NCBI GenBank assembly: GCA_011763485.2
Contig: JAANSK020280379.1
Location: 2,221 to 31,975, forward strand
From: Isoetes engelmannii
Taxonomy: Eukaryota; Streptophyta; Lycopodiopsida; Isoetales; Isoetaceae
Length of the DNA: 29,755 bases
Direction: 5' to 3'
The notes under the pieces are model-generated. The model made no database searches. It was not told the DNA's origin and saw only the letters and a program-made list of their open reading frames with translations. Below are positions 8,573 to 19,260 of this stretch, piece by piece. Within the stretch, counting starts at the first letter, position 1. Each line of letters opens with the position of its first letter. A program made the translations under genes and the position numbers.

Positions 8573-8650
8573 GTGATGTAGCAAAAGTATGTGATGACTT
8601 GGCAAAAATAGGATGACATGGCAAAATAGGTGATGATGTGGCAAGAAAGG
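8573..8650 (+). repeat. Four degenerate ~19-bp units of type GTGATGA-TGGCAAAATAG
   Basis: Units begin at about 8573, 8591, 8611 and 8630, each with GATG followed by (T)GGCAA(A). GATG-rich sequence continues to about 8735. The opposite-strand frames over this region are low-complexity and not considered coding. Confidence 0.7.
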
Positions 8651-8792
8651 TAGCAAATAACATTTTCTTAGTAAAGATATTTTGTGGCATGGTGATGAGG
8701 TAGATGACACATAGATGATGAGGTGAATGAGATGTGTAGGTGAAAGAAGTGGAAATGGTGTATGAAAAGAAGATAAGATAAGAATTTTTAAC

Positions 8793-8829
8793 GTCACGCC
8801 ACTAGGCAGCATCTAATTGGACATGTGAC
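8793..8829. repeat. Interspersed 37-bp repeat with GTCAC/GTGAC inverted ends
   Basis: GTCAC at 8793-8797 and GTGAC at 8825-8829 bracket CCACTAGGCAGCATCTAATTG plus GACAT. The very end of the window (29719-29755) holds a homologous unit with ends GTCGC/GCGAC. Both are preceded by AATTTTTAA-like or AATATTTTAA sequence and a purine-rich GAAG/GATAAG tract. Confidence 0.7.
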
Positions 8830-8929
8830 GCAGTACAAGGGACCGAAGTCCAAGGAACAATCAAACCAAGGAGGGGGCATGCCCTTCTCTCAACAGAAAC
8901 ACTTCAGTTTTGTATATGCTTAGCGTTTG

Positions 8930-9810
8930 CTATTTAGACAGATTAAACTACGAGGAGAACCGCAGATTATGCTGCTACCAACCAAGGACTCTGGGGCCAG
9001 GTATCACGGATTATTGCTTGTCCAGATCTGTACACGGCCCATTTCTTCTGTGCCTGTGCTTCCCTGACCTTGCAAAGCTCTTGGTGACGACGAGAAAGCT
9101 GGAGTGGGAGTCAGGTCTTCCTCCACCGAGAAATGTGTGCCCGTAAGGTGACTGCCATGCTGCAATACTAACAACCTATCTGTTTGATGTGCGAAACTGA
9201 ACCAGAATGTGGCGGGGACGATCTAGCTGTTGTGCTCCCACTCATCTAGCGGCAATAACTCCCGGAACCTGAATGTGCATGGCATCTGTGAAAAATCTAT
9301 CTGCCTCCTCTATGCCCGTCTCTGCCCCTGTCTCTGGTAGGCCCATGATCCACAGATTAAGATCCCTTGCTTGCTGTGGAGTGTCCTGCACGCAGGTGCT
9401 GAGGTCTTCCTGCGTTTTTGTATCCACTTCTGCTACATATGGCACATCTTGTGTATCTGTCTGAACAGCTATATCCGTCATGGAAGTATGTATGGACTCA
9501 TGGCTAACAGCGTTTGTGGAGGCGGTTTGGGGAACAGGCTGCAAATAGGCGTCCAAAAGAAACTGTAACACATGCATCACCCGCCTCCAATCCTCTATGA
9601 GAATCTGAGCAGCGGTATCGGTGAAAGTGACAGAAGTGTTAAGCATCTTAAACGTGGAAACTATGGCGTCCATATCGAACGTAGGCTGTAAGCGCGGGGG
9701 TTGAGAATCGGGTCATCAGAATGGGAGAGGGAATGAGGTACGTCGGGGACGGTCTGTGGCTGCTGGGAAAGCTTGGCCTTGCGAGCCTGCTCCTTAACTT
9801 TGCGGGTCAT
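8930..9810 (-). pseudogene. Degenerate L1-type LINE ORF1 (RNA-binding protein) fragment
   Basis: A minus-strand start MTRKVKEQARKAK (ATG 9810) opens a basic N-terminus. A frameshift near 9690 moves to the frame FDMDAIVSTFKMLNTS. That frame runs to a stop at 9242-9244 and contains ARDLNLWIMGLPE, a match to the start of the ORF1p RRM, followed by EADRFFTDAMHIQVPGVIAAR. Past the stop, VGAQQLDRPRHILVQF and VEEDLTP continue the pattern in other frames, as does KWAVYRSGQA near 9020-9050. This order (RRM, RPR-ILV-F, DLTP, then a basic C-terminus) is that of L1-type ORF1 proteins. No reverse transcriptase or endonuclease follows, so ORF2 is missing. Several frameshifts and stops show it is dead. Confidence 0.65.
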
Positions 9811-11080
9811 AGTGGGAGGCTGGAGGCTGGTAGGAGGCAGCAAGGAAAACAAGCAGCAATTATACAAATCTGGGTAGCAAGCAATTATACGAATTCGGAC
9901 AAGGGAAGCAAACAACAATTATACAAATTTGGACAAGGAAAGCAAGTAATGATGAAACGGAATTGGGCAAGGGAAACTGCGGAAATCAAATTTGAGGGAA
10001 AACCGACGGATCAAAGAAAGACCACAGGCTAGATTTGGAGTTTACCCGGCAGAACTGGGCAGATGAATAGGCGGTGTAGAGGAGTGCTTGCAAACCGATC
10101 TTGAGGGGATAGTGGCAGGCCTATCCCTGAGAAGGCACTCAAGGTCGCTGGCAGCCCGACCCCTGCAGCTCTACTCAAGGCAAGCGAAATCCAAAGAACC
10201 CTGCGCTGCTGGTAGCTAGCTCCAAAATCCCGTTGCTGTGAATCAGAATGATTAGGGCAACGTGGGATTGTGCTGATCTGAAGTTTGTCGCTGGGCCCTA
10301 GAGCCTAGGCGGACATGTGCTCTCGCTAGGCACTAAGCGCTAGGCGGAAGTTTAATAAAAGTTGCGCTCTAGGCCAAACGCGAAACAAAAACCAATTTTA
10401 AAACTCTAATCTGTACAGGAGCGCAACCATGACAAAAGTCCTGATTCTGGTACAGACGATTTGGCCGTGCGGCGTAGAATAGGTTGGGAGTGGAAACAGA
10501 ACACCTCAGTGCAATATGAATCCCTTCCAATGGAATCTGTGGAACCACCAGCAAAATCTGGCTTGCTGAGGGTGCTATGTACTGATCGGTGTGCTAAATC
10601 GATAGAAAGGCTCCCTGAAGCTGCTGGATCCCTGAATCGACACTGGGATTATATGCGGAGCCTGCAAAACCGGGCTGTTGAAAATCCGATACAACCAGCT
10701 GGAGCAAAATCCATGTAGGCGCTGGATCAATCCAAGTTCTCAATTGACGTAAATTAAATGGCATTCACAACTTGTGGTCAAGCACTTAATAATGCCAAAT
10801 TTTTGACGAATAAAACTAGAAAATATAGGAATTAAAGTTTTTATAAAATATAGACGTCAAGAAAACAATGAAATAACACAATATTTCATAATGTACCACA
10901 AGAAACAGACTGAAGTACATGGATATCACTTAGTCCTCCTCACTTTTCTCTGTTCATTCAACCATATCTTGTATATCTCATGAAAATCAACTTGTCCATA
11001 GGGATTACCTGATAGTGAAATTAATAGATGAGCGTCCTATATATCATTGCCCAGCACCTATAGGAACTTTTAAAAAACGC
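9811..11080. other. Spacer upstream of the LINE fragment; may include its 5' region
   Basis: Three copies of CAATTATAC(A/G)AAT begin at 9857, 9882 and 9915 with GG(A)CAAGG-AAGCAA between them. Around 10300-10380 the words CTAGGCGG and CTAGGC recur three times. A plus-strand 85-codon frame at 10461-10718 has no recognisable motif. From about 10740 the sequence is AT-rich without features. Confidence 0.45.
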
Positions 11081-11083
11081 TTC

Positions 11084-11230
11084 ATTTTCTTGACACCTTT
11101 TGTAAAATGGCAAGTTCTCTTTTGACAACTTTAAAAAAATTGAAGTTCTCTTTTGACACATTTGTTTGATTAAAAAATTCTCTTTTGACACATTTTATTT
11201 AATGAGTAGTTCTCATTGAGAACTTTTTTA
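11084..11230 (+). repeat. Degenerate repeat of TTCTCTTTTGACAC-type units
   Basis: TTCTTGACACCTTT, AGTTCTCTTTTGACAAC, AGTTCTCTTTTGACACAT and ATTCTCTTTTGACACATT follow each other at 25-35 bp intervals with A-rich linkers, ending in a small inverted repeat AGTTCTC-ATT-GAGAACT. Confidence 0.75.
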
Positions 11231-11321
11231 ATCAGAGACGCACTTTAAGGTGTCAATTCTCCACACTGCGAGTCACTTGCGAAGATGTGAACATATCAAA
11301 ACACTGACTGATACACACAAC

Positions 11322-11407
11322 AGGTGAAAGAACTTCTAGCCCTAGATTATCTTGTACAAACAGTAGGTGAAAGAACTTCTAGCTCTAGATTATCTTGTAC
11401 AAAGATA
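11322..11407 (+). repeat. 43-bp tandem duplication
   Basis: AGGTGAAAGAACTTCTAGC starts at 11322 and 11365 and in both is followed by CTAGATTATCTTGTACAAA; one substitution was seen between the copies. Confidence 0.92.
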
Positions 11408-11684
11408 AAGAGAGGCATACATCCTGATCAAGTTACACTTCTACATACTGTGAAACCATTTGCTAAGCTCTAGAACAAACTTACAAGATTCTGAGAGTAA
11501 AAGTTCAATTACATCAGTGTATAGGAGGGAAACAAAGAAGTGAACACATAAACAAACTGGCTGAATGGAAATGCATTTGTTGTTGGTTGCGCAAGAGATA
11601 TTCCATGAATAGATTCCTTCCATCAAGCTTCTGCAGAATCTTGCAATCAGATATTGCCATAGGAAGCGGCCCTATTTAATATTA

Positions 11685-12245
11685 TTGCATGCTTCCCAAC
11701 ATCTGCAGGTTGCACACAGAATTTTCTCTAACATTTCTGCCTTCTCAAATCCTAGCCACAAAAATCTGTATTTAAGAACAACTGTTATTGAAGGCAACGA
11801 GGTTCAAACCATGCCATTCAAACTGAGAATACAAGGAGAAAAACAGTGCACCAGTGCAATAGATTACCATCTCCCTGACCTCTTGAAATGGAAATCGATA
11901 AATGGTGGTACTCATCTTTGGTTATGCCAACCTGGAGTGTATTATCCAGATATATTGATTTATTATCCATTGATTTTTCACTTTGATTTGTGCTCTATGG
12001 TTCTTGATAATGGCCAAGGAGACAACTTTAGCATCGTTTATTTTGGCACGTCCATTCCTTTGGAAGCACTGGTTCATGTAATATGTGCAGGTAGCACCCG
12101 ATCTTATCAGTTTAATATTTGCTTTCTTTTGCTATGCCATTTTTGTCAGTGGGTGTTGTATTATTCTGGTATGTTAATGTTTTTTGTCAAAGAGCCTTTA
12201 TTCATAGACTTGCAATGTTGTCATTTAATGAGGAAGCCTCTTTAG
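11685..12245 (+). CDS. Hypothetical protein, 186-residue reading frame
   Basis: This is the longest uninterrupted plus-strand frame in the window (561 bp from ATG 11685). Composition of the first 110 residues is balanced (charged, Pro, Gly), for example KLRIQGEKQCTSAIDYHLPD. The last 40 residues are hydrophobic with a possible membrane-like stretch, which may instead be intron read-through. No domain is recognised and no repeats or neighbours support it. A CTGCAG at 11703-11708 could be a 3' splice site, in which case the true exon starts there. Confidence 0.25.
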   Translation: MHASQHLQVAHRIFSNISAFSNPSHKNLYLRTTVIEGNEVQTMPFKLRIQGEKQCTSAIDYHLPDLLKWKSINGGTHLWLCQPGVYYPDILIYYPLIFHFDLCSMVLDNGQGDNFSIVYFGTSIPLEALVHVICAGSTRSYQFNICFLLLCHFCQWVLYYSGMLMFFVKEPLFIDLQCCHLMRKPL

Positions 12246-12816
12246 GCAGAAACCCTTAAAGAGTTCTCGTGACAAGTTCGTGTTATTGCAGGTTTTAATA
12301 AAGGCATATTTTAAGGAGATCTAGGGTGCTTGAGTATGCATAAAGATGCATTCAAGTGTAGCAGTTAAACAAAAGACCAACATCTAAACTTTGTGCAATC
12401 CTTTGGTCCAATCCTTCGATGCTCTCTAATCAGAGTTAGAAGTTTTCTGCATCAGAGTTTGGAAAGGCAGCAGGTAAGCATTCTTCGCAGAATTGGTATG
12501 CCAATGGTTAAAGATTATTATTTAGGTAATCCTAAAGAGTAATAAAATTGTCTGTGGTTTGATACAGATGCTTAACCACTGCATATTCAAAGTGTTTGGC
12601 CAAGGCACTGAAATTGTTTAGGCGAAGGCACGTGTACTTTCCAATTTGCACAAAACCATCAAAATAAAATTTCCTAAAGGAAAGCTAAAAGCATAACATC
12701 TTCGTATGGGAAATTTGTTTCAGTTTGAGTGCTTAACTTGGGCTACATAGAATCATATAGAAGATAAAATCATATGGTGTTTCAGAACAGGGACAACTAT
12801 GTTGGAATTTGTGTCA
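12246..12816. other. Spacer, nothing recognised
   Basis: No gene-like frame, RNA or clear repeat was found between the weak 186-codon frame and the MITE. Confidence 0.5.
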
Positions 12817-12825
12817 AATGCTTTA

Positions 12826-13524
12826 GAGAAAATTACCTAAATGCCCCTATAGTATGTGTCTATTACCAAAATGCCCCCAGTCAATGAAATACAAGTGTAG
12901 TTTAATGTATTTACGTAAATGCCTTTGGATTATTTTGGAATTTACAAGGATGCCCTTTTACTAGAATGCCTTGCCCTCTTTGATCCGTTGAAGGAGGCAA
13001 TCCAAATTTGAATTGCTGGGCATGGAGACCTATAGGACAACTCTAGTTCAAGGTTTTATTTCTGAACCGTTGGCTCCAGCTCATGCTTGCAAGTGTCTTT
13101 TAAATATCTTCATAATATATTAATGCTCATAATTGTCATATTGTATCTCCAGCTTATACTTGCAAGTGACTCTATAGATTCATGGTGGAATGACAATGCT
13201 TTTTTTATGAAGATCTTACTCAATATTTCAATCCAACAACCTCTAGCAACTTAGACCTACACCAGTTACGTGGTTCAACCAGAGTTTATCCAACATAAGT
13301 TCCTTTCCCTAAATTTGGATTGCCTTCTTCAACGGATCAAAAAGGGCAAGGCATTATGGTAAAAGGGCATTCTTGTAAATTCTAAAATTATCCAGGGGCA
13401 TTTAAGTAAATACATTAAACTACATTTGTATTTCATTGACTGGGGGCATTTTGGGAATTAATCTAAATACTAAGAGCATTTTGGCAATATACGCATACTA
13501 TAGGGGCATTTAGGTAATTTTCCC
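12826..13524. mobile_element. Non-autonomous Mutator-like element (MULE MITE) with long terminal inverted repeats and 9-bp TSD
   Basis: The flanking direct repeat AATGCTTTA (12817-12825 and 13525-13533) is a 9-bp target-site duplication, the length typical of Mutator elements. Ends are G(A/G)GAAAATTACCTAAATGCC. The left inverted repeat runs to about 13009 and the right from about 13311; the right arm is about 30 bp longer because of an insertion-like block. Each arm contains repeated ATGCC words at roughly 25-40 bp intervals. The internal 300 bp (13010-13310) has no transposase and no recognisable gene fragment, so movement would need a transposase from elsewhere. Confidence 0.9.
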
Positions 13525-13649
13525 AATGCTTTATACCTCATTGTCATTGAATTGTTTATCACATTTCTTCAATGTTTGCTTCGCTATGGCCTTACAAGTG
13601 AGAATTAGGAATAAGATTCATGTTTGTTTCACTGCTAAATGTGTGCTAA

Positions 13650-13877
13650 ATGTGTTTTGTAGATATGGAAGAAGCAATGGTGAAGGGTTTGTCACCTAAG
13701 AAAGTTTATACACAGGTGATAGTACATGATTTATACATAGTTTATACAGCTCAGGTGATAGTACGTGATTTATACATAGTTTATACAAGTCGGGATGCGG
13801 CTTTTTGGGCTTTGTTAACACAAGAGTTCTTATGGTTTTTAGGTCAAGGTATTGGGCATCTGGAGTACTATTTTTAA
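13650..13877 (+). CDS. Weak 75-residue frame containing a 39-bp in-frame tandem duplication
   Basis: Beginning at ATG 13650, the frame contains a duplicated block QVIVHDLYIVYTA/QVIVRDLYIVYTS (13 residues, unit starts 13713 and 13752). The duplication keeps the frame. No function is recognised and it may be chance. Confidence 0.2.
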   Translation: MCFVDMEEAMVKGLSPKKVYTQVIVHDLYIVYTAQVIVRDLYIVYTSRDAAFWALLTQEFLWFLGQGIGHLEYYF

Positions 13878-14208
13878 TGTGAATTGATCACATGAAATGT
13901 TAATTAACATTTGCATCTCCTAATCACCATTTTGGAACCAAGGTATATAATATTTAGAAAGAACAGCTATGGACAGGTGCTACTTCCAGAGTTTATCAAA
14001 TATAAACTCTGCTTCAATTAAACAAGTACTTTAAGCCTCATAGAGTTTATGTTTGAGAAAAAAAATATCAAAACGTGATTGGGAATTTCTTTAATTCAAA
14101 AATATATAATACATTCTCTATGACAATAAGCAAATGGGTGTTGTTTACTTGCAACACAAAGTACTTAATAACATTGGGTAACGTTGGAAGCAAGAGAGGG
14201 TAATGCAA
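13878..14208. other. AT-rich spacer, nothing recognised
   Basis: A/T-rich, with AATATATAA tracts near 14098. No feature is supported. Confidence 0.45.
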
Positions 14209-14503
14209 AAGTCATATAGAAGGTACGTCCTACTAACATCATCCTTGCAAGCATTATCCTCGGCGTCACAAAGTACTTTGAACACAATTACCCAACCCGA
14301 CTTGTAAAATATACAAGCTTGGTACAACACCAAAACACCACAACACAATGAAAGGGGGTTCATTTAATTGAGGCACAAGCCTAGGAAATCTGGGACTTCA
14401 AAGAGATATAAAAGATAGACGAAAGCCATATTTTGAAGTCATATCGAAGGTACGTCCTACTAACATCATCCTTGCAAGCATTATCTTGGGCATCACAAAG
14501 TAC
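14209..14503 (-). repeat. Direct duplication of a 68-bp segment (14209-14276 and 14436-14503)
   Basis: Both copies read AAGTCATAT-GAAGGTACGTC on the plus strand and end CACAAAGTAC; about six differences. On the minus strand both translate without stops as LCDA(E/Q)DNACKDDVSRTYL plus (L/R)YDF, so the duplicated block may be a coding exon or a fragment of one. Offset 227. Confidence 0.85.
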
Positions 14504-14696
14504 AAAATAGATTGCAGACACAGCTCTAAATGACACGCAAGAAAGTTACATCTACGCTCCGCTGTGAAAGCTTTGCAAGCCCCCGTTCACATATGACAAG
14601 ATTTAATCTACTAAGTTTTTTCTACTTCGGTTTCTATTTTTGTTAGTTCTGACAAAAATTAACATGTCATAGACCTATTAACAATTCTACAATTAC

Positions 14697-14766
14697 AATC
14701 ATTCTATTATTTTTTGGGCATATTCTTAAGTAATCATTCTATTATTTTTTGTGCATACTTAAATGT
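14697..14766 (+). repeat. 35-bp tandem duplication
   Basis: AATCATTCTATTATTTTTTG starts at 14697 and 14732 and is followed in both by a GCATA-CTTAA-like tail. Confidence 0.88.
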
Positions 14767-16110
14767 TTATATGCAAGAAACAAATCAAACCATGATTCAT
14801 AGTAACCTTTAGTGCCATCCTAGTTTGGCTCCTTAGTAAAGCTTCCTCTCTTCTTCTTTCCCAGTTCTTCTTTGCTCTTCCTATCCTAGCCTTTCCCCAA
14901 CCCTGCGTTTCTGCTAGTTTGCATTGTTTTTATGTCATACTCCATTGCGGTTTCCAACACATTTGAAAGTTAGAGAGAAAGTTGTTGGATAAGTGTAATG
15001 TAAATATATACTTTTAAAGTTCTTGAACTCCCATAGGACCCCACGCTGTTTTTTGCTTTATGTTGGTATGTGAGGTCCGTTTCTAACACATCACTCTACG
15101 GGTCACAAGTTTCCCAATTGCATATGCCACTTCTAGAAGTATGGCACCAGCTCTACCATTTTTTGAAGGAACAAACTCTGGAGGCCATTTTTTTTTCTAG
15201 ACAATCCTACCTCAGCTACAGATTTACCACATCAAACTCCAAAGCCAGTTCTGGATGCTTGGATCCGATCCTATTGAAGGTCTTAGGCGGCCAATGTTTT
15301 TGTACCCTGAATATCTTGAATTGGAATAGCCACTGCATAGTAAATTATGAGAGCATTTTATGAGTTCTAAGCTTGCGCATATTTTTTTTGTCTCATACTA
15401 TGGCAATTAAATCTGGTTGTTATTCTCCGTTAACAAAGCATTGACATTTCATCCACCATGCATGACGCTAGCCTTAGGAGTTCTAAGTGGGCTTAATATA
15501 TCTACATATCCAAGACAAAACATGTACCATTTGTGGTCCAATATCAATCGGTACATGCACGTTGGAGATGACACAAAAAAAATTGCCTCCTTGGTCCTTT
15601 TGGATCTAAGAGGCATTAAAAAACTAGCCTTTTCAACTAGTGGAGATTAATTCCAATAATCAATCTAGATGAGTCGTATACAGACGTCCATTCAAGTCAT
15701 ATACAAATAGAGAGTCTCCCATATTCAGAGTACCGAGGAATATTAAACACATTACAGTGCGCATCAATAATTACTCCATGGATAGATGAAACAAAAATTA
15801 AAGGATGTATTAAAATGCGCCCTTGGACAAACATATAAACGAGGAAGAGCATACAGAGTGATATGAGCAAATAAGTGGAGAAAACTATGAGACAAGAATC
15901 AACAAGCAAGTCATGCCATTGGCAATTTATAACAACCACTAATACAAGTTTGAAAAGATATATACACAAAAGCCATGTAGAAGGCCCATAAGAGGCTTTC
16001 TATTTCCAACGACCTAAAATCGTTATTGTAGAATGCGAGCAGAGAAAAATAACGAGATCTGAAACAAAGAACGATTTCACAGATTATTAGAAAAAACAAT
16101 GGGCGAAATC
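14767..16110. other. Spacer downstream of RALF, weak frames only
   Basis: Frames at 15070-15363 and 15417-15650 (plus) and 15697-15969 (minus) show no recognisable motif and are not supported. The 3' untranslated region of the minus-strand RALF gene should lie just below 16111. Confidence 0.4.
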
Positions 16111-16434
16111 CTAAGTGGTATCACGCTGGCAGCGTGTAGCAGTGTTGCAGTTTCTGTATGTAGGATTTCCAGTAGAGCCAGAATTACAATTTCTGTTATA
16201 GTAAGAAGAGCCAGATCCGGCAGGGCAGGGGGTTCGATCTTTAGAGAGGGAGCCATAGCTGATATAACTCTGAGTGCTGGCCAGGAATCTCCCATGGCTG
16301 ATATGCGCAAGCAAATTCGCCTCCTCGCCTTCGCAATCTTCGATTCGGCGGTCGCACCGCTGCGCTTTCGATCCAACCCAACTGCCTGCCATCATGAAGC
16401 AGATCAGGAGCAGCTGCAGCTCCTTCCTCCCCAT
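16111..16434 (-). CDS. RALF: Rapid alkalinization factor (RALF) peptide precursor
   Basis: A single-exon 107-residue preproprotein, normal in length for RALF. Residues 1-24 form a signal peptide (hydrophobic LLLICFMMAG, then GSKA|Q). The propeptide has the family's acidic block IEDCEGEEANLL (31-42). A processing region HGRFLAST (47-54) occupies the place of the S1P site. The mature peptide starts near Ser53 to Tyr57 and has YISYG (57-61), the motif that contacts CrRLK1L-type receptors. It has four cysteines, C70, C83, C96 and C102, with the last pair spaced CX5C in NCNTATRC, as in canonical RALFs, plus GNPTYR before it. RALFs are secreted, raise apoplastic pH and bind FERONIA-type kinases and LRX proteins. 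Departures: the usual dibasic RRxL is GRFL here, and the C70-C83 loop is a few residues longer than usual. A GA-rich leader and a TATA-like TATAG near 16493-16497 (minus) lie upstream. Confidence 0.95.
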   Translation of the reverse strand: MGRKELQLLLICFMMAGSWVGSKAQRCDRRIEDCEGEEANLLAHISHGRFLASTQSYISYGSLSKDRTPCPAGSGSSYYNRNCNSGSTGNPTYRNCNTATRCQRDTT

Positions 16435-19260
16435 TCTGCCTCTGCCCTCTCTCTGATCTGATTCTCTGTTCTGTTCTTCCTCTTTCTATTCTATAATGTT
16501 AGGTATGTTGTCAAAGTTTAGGTTTAGGTAGTCCCTTGTCCCCACACCCTTTGCATTTAAGCCTTGGGGGTGCACTTTCCCTTGTTTATTGGATTCTTGT
16601 TGTCATTTTACTCTTGGACTTTGGCTGCCTTGTGGCCATTGTACTTATTCCTATGTGTCAACATGACTCCATCTGTCCATTTGCACTCAAAACAATTCTA
16701 ACACCCCGTTGGTCTCTCTGGGTTGACACTGGCAGTTAAGTCCATTCATGGCCTTCCTAACCGCACGCTTTGGCATCCATCTATTGCTCAAGAATGTGGG
16801 ACCGTGTTGGGGTTCAGAAATGTAAGAAACAGGTAGAGCAGGAGTCGATGTTATGGGAGGGCTAGCATTGGCCTTGCTGGATTGCTTAATAAGACCACTC
16901 AAATGGAATGTTTCAGGCAATGTTAGAAGGGATTAAGGCCTATTACCTTCATGGAGTGCATGAAACCTTTCTCATTGCAAAAATGTATCCACAATTTTAC
17001 CACCATAGGCACATGCCTCATCTTGATATCTTCATATAAAAATTAAGCTTTTTTGGTTGGTCTGCTCGAACATGGAAAGACTCTGCATAGAATTTCAGTC
17101 AAAATAAATTTCTACACATAACATATTTTATTCTACCCACGGAGGCCAATTGCTGTCTGTGGACGATAAAAATTCAATTCAATTCTATTATTCTATCTAT
17201 TCTCAACAACATGGTTCAATTGTAAGAAGGTAACATTGGAAAGTGATGCAAAATCTACACAATAAAAAGGAGTTATTGAACTCTACATGTCTTACCTCCA
17301 TCAACGGGATATTTACATGGTTGCATACAACAACAAACATTGCTTAGTAGAATTGAAAGGAACTATCCTTTAATATGCTTTGAAGAAAAAAGCATTCCCT
17401 GGGGTAGAAGAGTTGCCATCATGTAGATGAGCACAAAACCTTATTAATCATGGAGCATCTCCATAAGGTCAATAGGGGTAGGACCCCTGATATGCCATTG
17501 TTGGTGTGCGTGTGAACAGGTTCATTGCTTGTCTTTTTTTCTCAAAGAGATTTGGAGTCCAACTCAAATAAAAAAAAGCCAAGATACTCACTTCATGTCA
17601 AGGGGTCCATAAATTCCTATATGGAAGAGTTAATCTCTCTAGTGATTGAAACAAAACTGCCACACCAAAACAAAGAGAGGAATAAATTGGTATTCCTATA
17701 TATGCTATCGTGTAAATAATTTTACAAAATTCACTATAATATGGAAATTTTGTAGAGTGGGCCCAGATTTTCAATTGTTTGAGTTCTATAGTTTGACATG
17801 GTTGTTATCTTGGGGCAAAATATTAGTGTATGTGCGTGCATGTATTTAGGGTGGTACATTACCTTTGAGTATTTTGGATTTTGGGAGAGATTTTGGTGTG
17901 GATAGCGTGGAACAAGCCCGATCTCTTGGAGGAGCCTAACAAAACATTGAAGGAGATACTAGAGGTAACTTTGGCAACCAGGTAAGTTGTTTGTATTCCC
18001 GATGGCTGGAATTGATTAGTAGTGATTGGTCGGCTTTCATATTCCTTTTTATGATTATGATTTGTTCACCGATCACCCAAAAGTACTTGTAGGTGATCGG
18101 AATTGATTAGCTACCATTTATTGCTGCAAATTTTCCTTAGCCACAAAACGATTTTCTCGGCTAGATTTTGTGCTTTTTGTTGTTTTAGTTATGGTTGCGG
18201 GTGTAGCACCAATCAAGAAACCGGTGATTGATCATTTCTTTTAAAAGTAGTGGACTAATGAAGGATTAGAATTCCATTCAGAGAGGAGAGCAACTTCTAT
18301 ATGAACAGTGCTAATGTTCGCATTTGGATTGCAAAAGTAAATGGGGTGCTTTTAGATTATAACACTGAAAGAGATAGATCAAGGCCGCATAAAAACCAGC
18401 CTCTGTGTGAACATTCGGGTCTGGAGAAGTGGCTTAAAGAGTTCCAAATTGGAGAGAGCATCTTCTGGTTGTTCCTACCCCTTAGAAGTTGGAATGTAAA
18501 TCCAATTTTGGTTTTCTTCTCAGCATTCAATTGATTTCCACTAGTGATTTAGAACAAAGCATGGGTCCATGGAGTCCAATTGAGTGCTCACTTATGGCAT
18601 CTGGTCGTGAGGAGAGGAAAGGCGAAATAAGCTCAGGACATGAGAGGATGGGTCCAAGAATGATAAAAATGTGATGTTGTGAGAACATTGAATAACGTAG
18701 TAATACTAAGAACCGGTGTATGTGTCCTCCGTTCCCTCCCAAGAATATCAATCCTACGATGTGGATCGATGCCATTTGTACAATAAATTCTTGGATTTTA
18801 AATAATATGGACCAATAAAGCCATTATAACTATGGCCGTCACAACAGCTAGCTATGTTATCTTTTAAAATAAGGTAGAAACGTCAATCATTTAATGTGGC
18901 CTATAGTGTTATGGTCAAAATTTGAACTATTGATGGTATGCAAACTTTAGAATGGCGGAAGCAAACTTTAGTACTGTTTCATGCTTACAAAGAACATATT
19001 TTCTTGCTCTTCTATGTTAGATCATCTTCAAGAATAACATCTCCTTATTTATCACTTAATCACTTTTCTAACAAGATTTTGGAATGCCATATCATGCTTA
19101 GTTGTTATGCACCCTCTAGTTTCCAAATGGGGTTTCACAGCATTTGAACCATTAAGAACATGCTAGTGGTCGGTAGGGGGTTTTACTACGTATTGTTGTA
19201 CGTATGTGTAAGGCTCCATATGAGTTTTATTAATGTTAGAATTGTAAGTTTAAGGGAAAG
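16435..19260. other. Long spacer with no supported gene
   Basis: The first 100 bp contain the GA-rich leader and possible core promoter of RALF (minus strand). Beyond that only short frames without motifs occur, for example at 18301-18534, 18489-18674 and 18527-18775, which overlap one another on opposite strands. No tRNA or strong repeat was noticed. Introns of an unseen gene cannot be excluded. Confidence 0.4.

Noticed and set aside
8325-8812. Minus-strand frames of 121 and 90 codons
   Set aside because: They read through low-complexity GATG/TGGCAA repeats, giving Phe/Ser/His-rich peptides with no domain.
10461-10718. 85-codon plus frame as a real gene
   Set aside because: No motif, no promoter or splice context; it lies in repeat-like sequence upstream of the LINE relic.
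13010-13310. Captured gene fragment inside the MULE MITE
   Set aside because: The interior shows no long frame or recognisable protein motif.
16099-16461. Plus-strand 120-codon frame over the RALF locus
   Set aside because: It is antisense to the RALF gene, which has a signal peptide, YISYG and four conserved cysteines; the plus frame has no motif.
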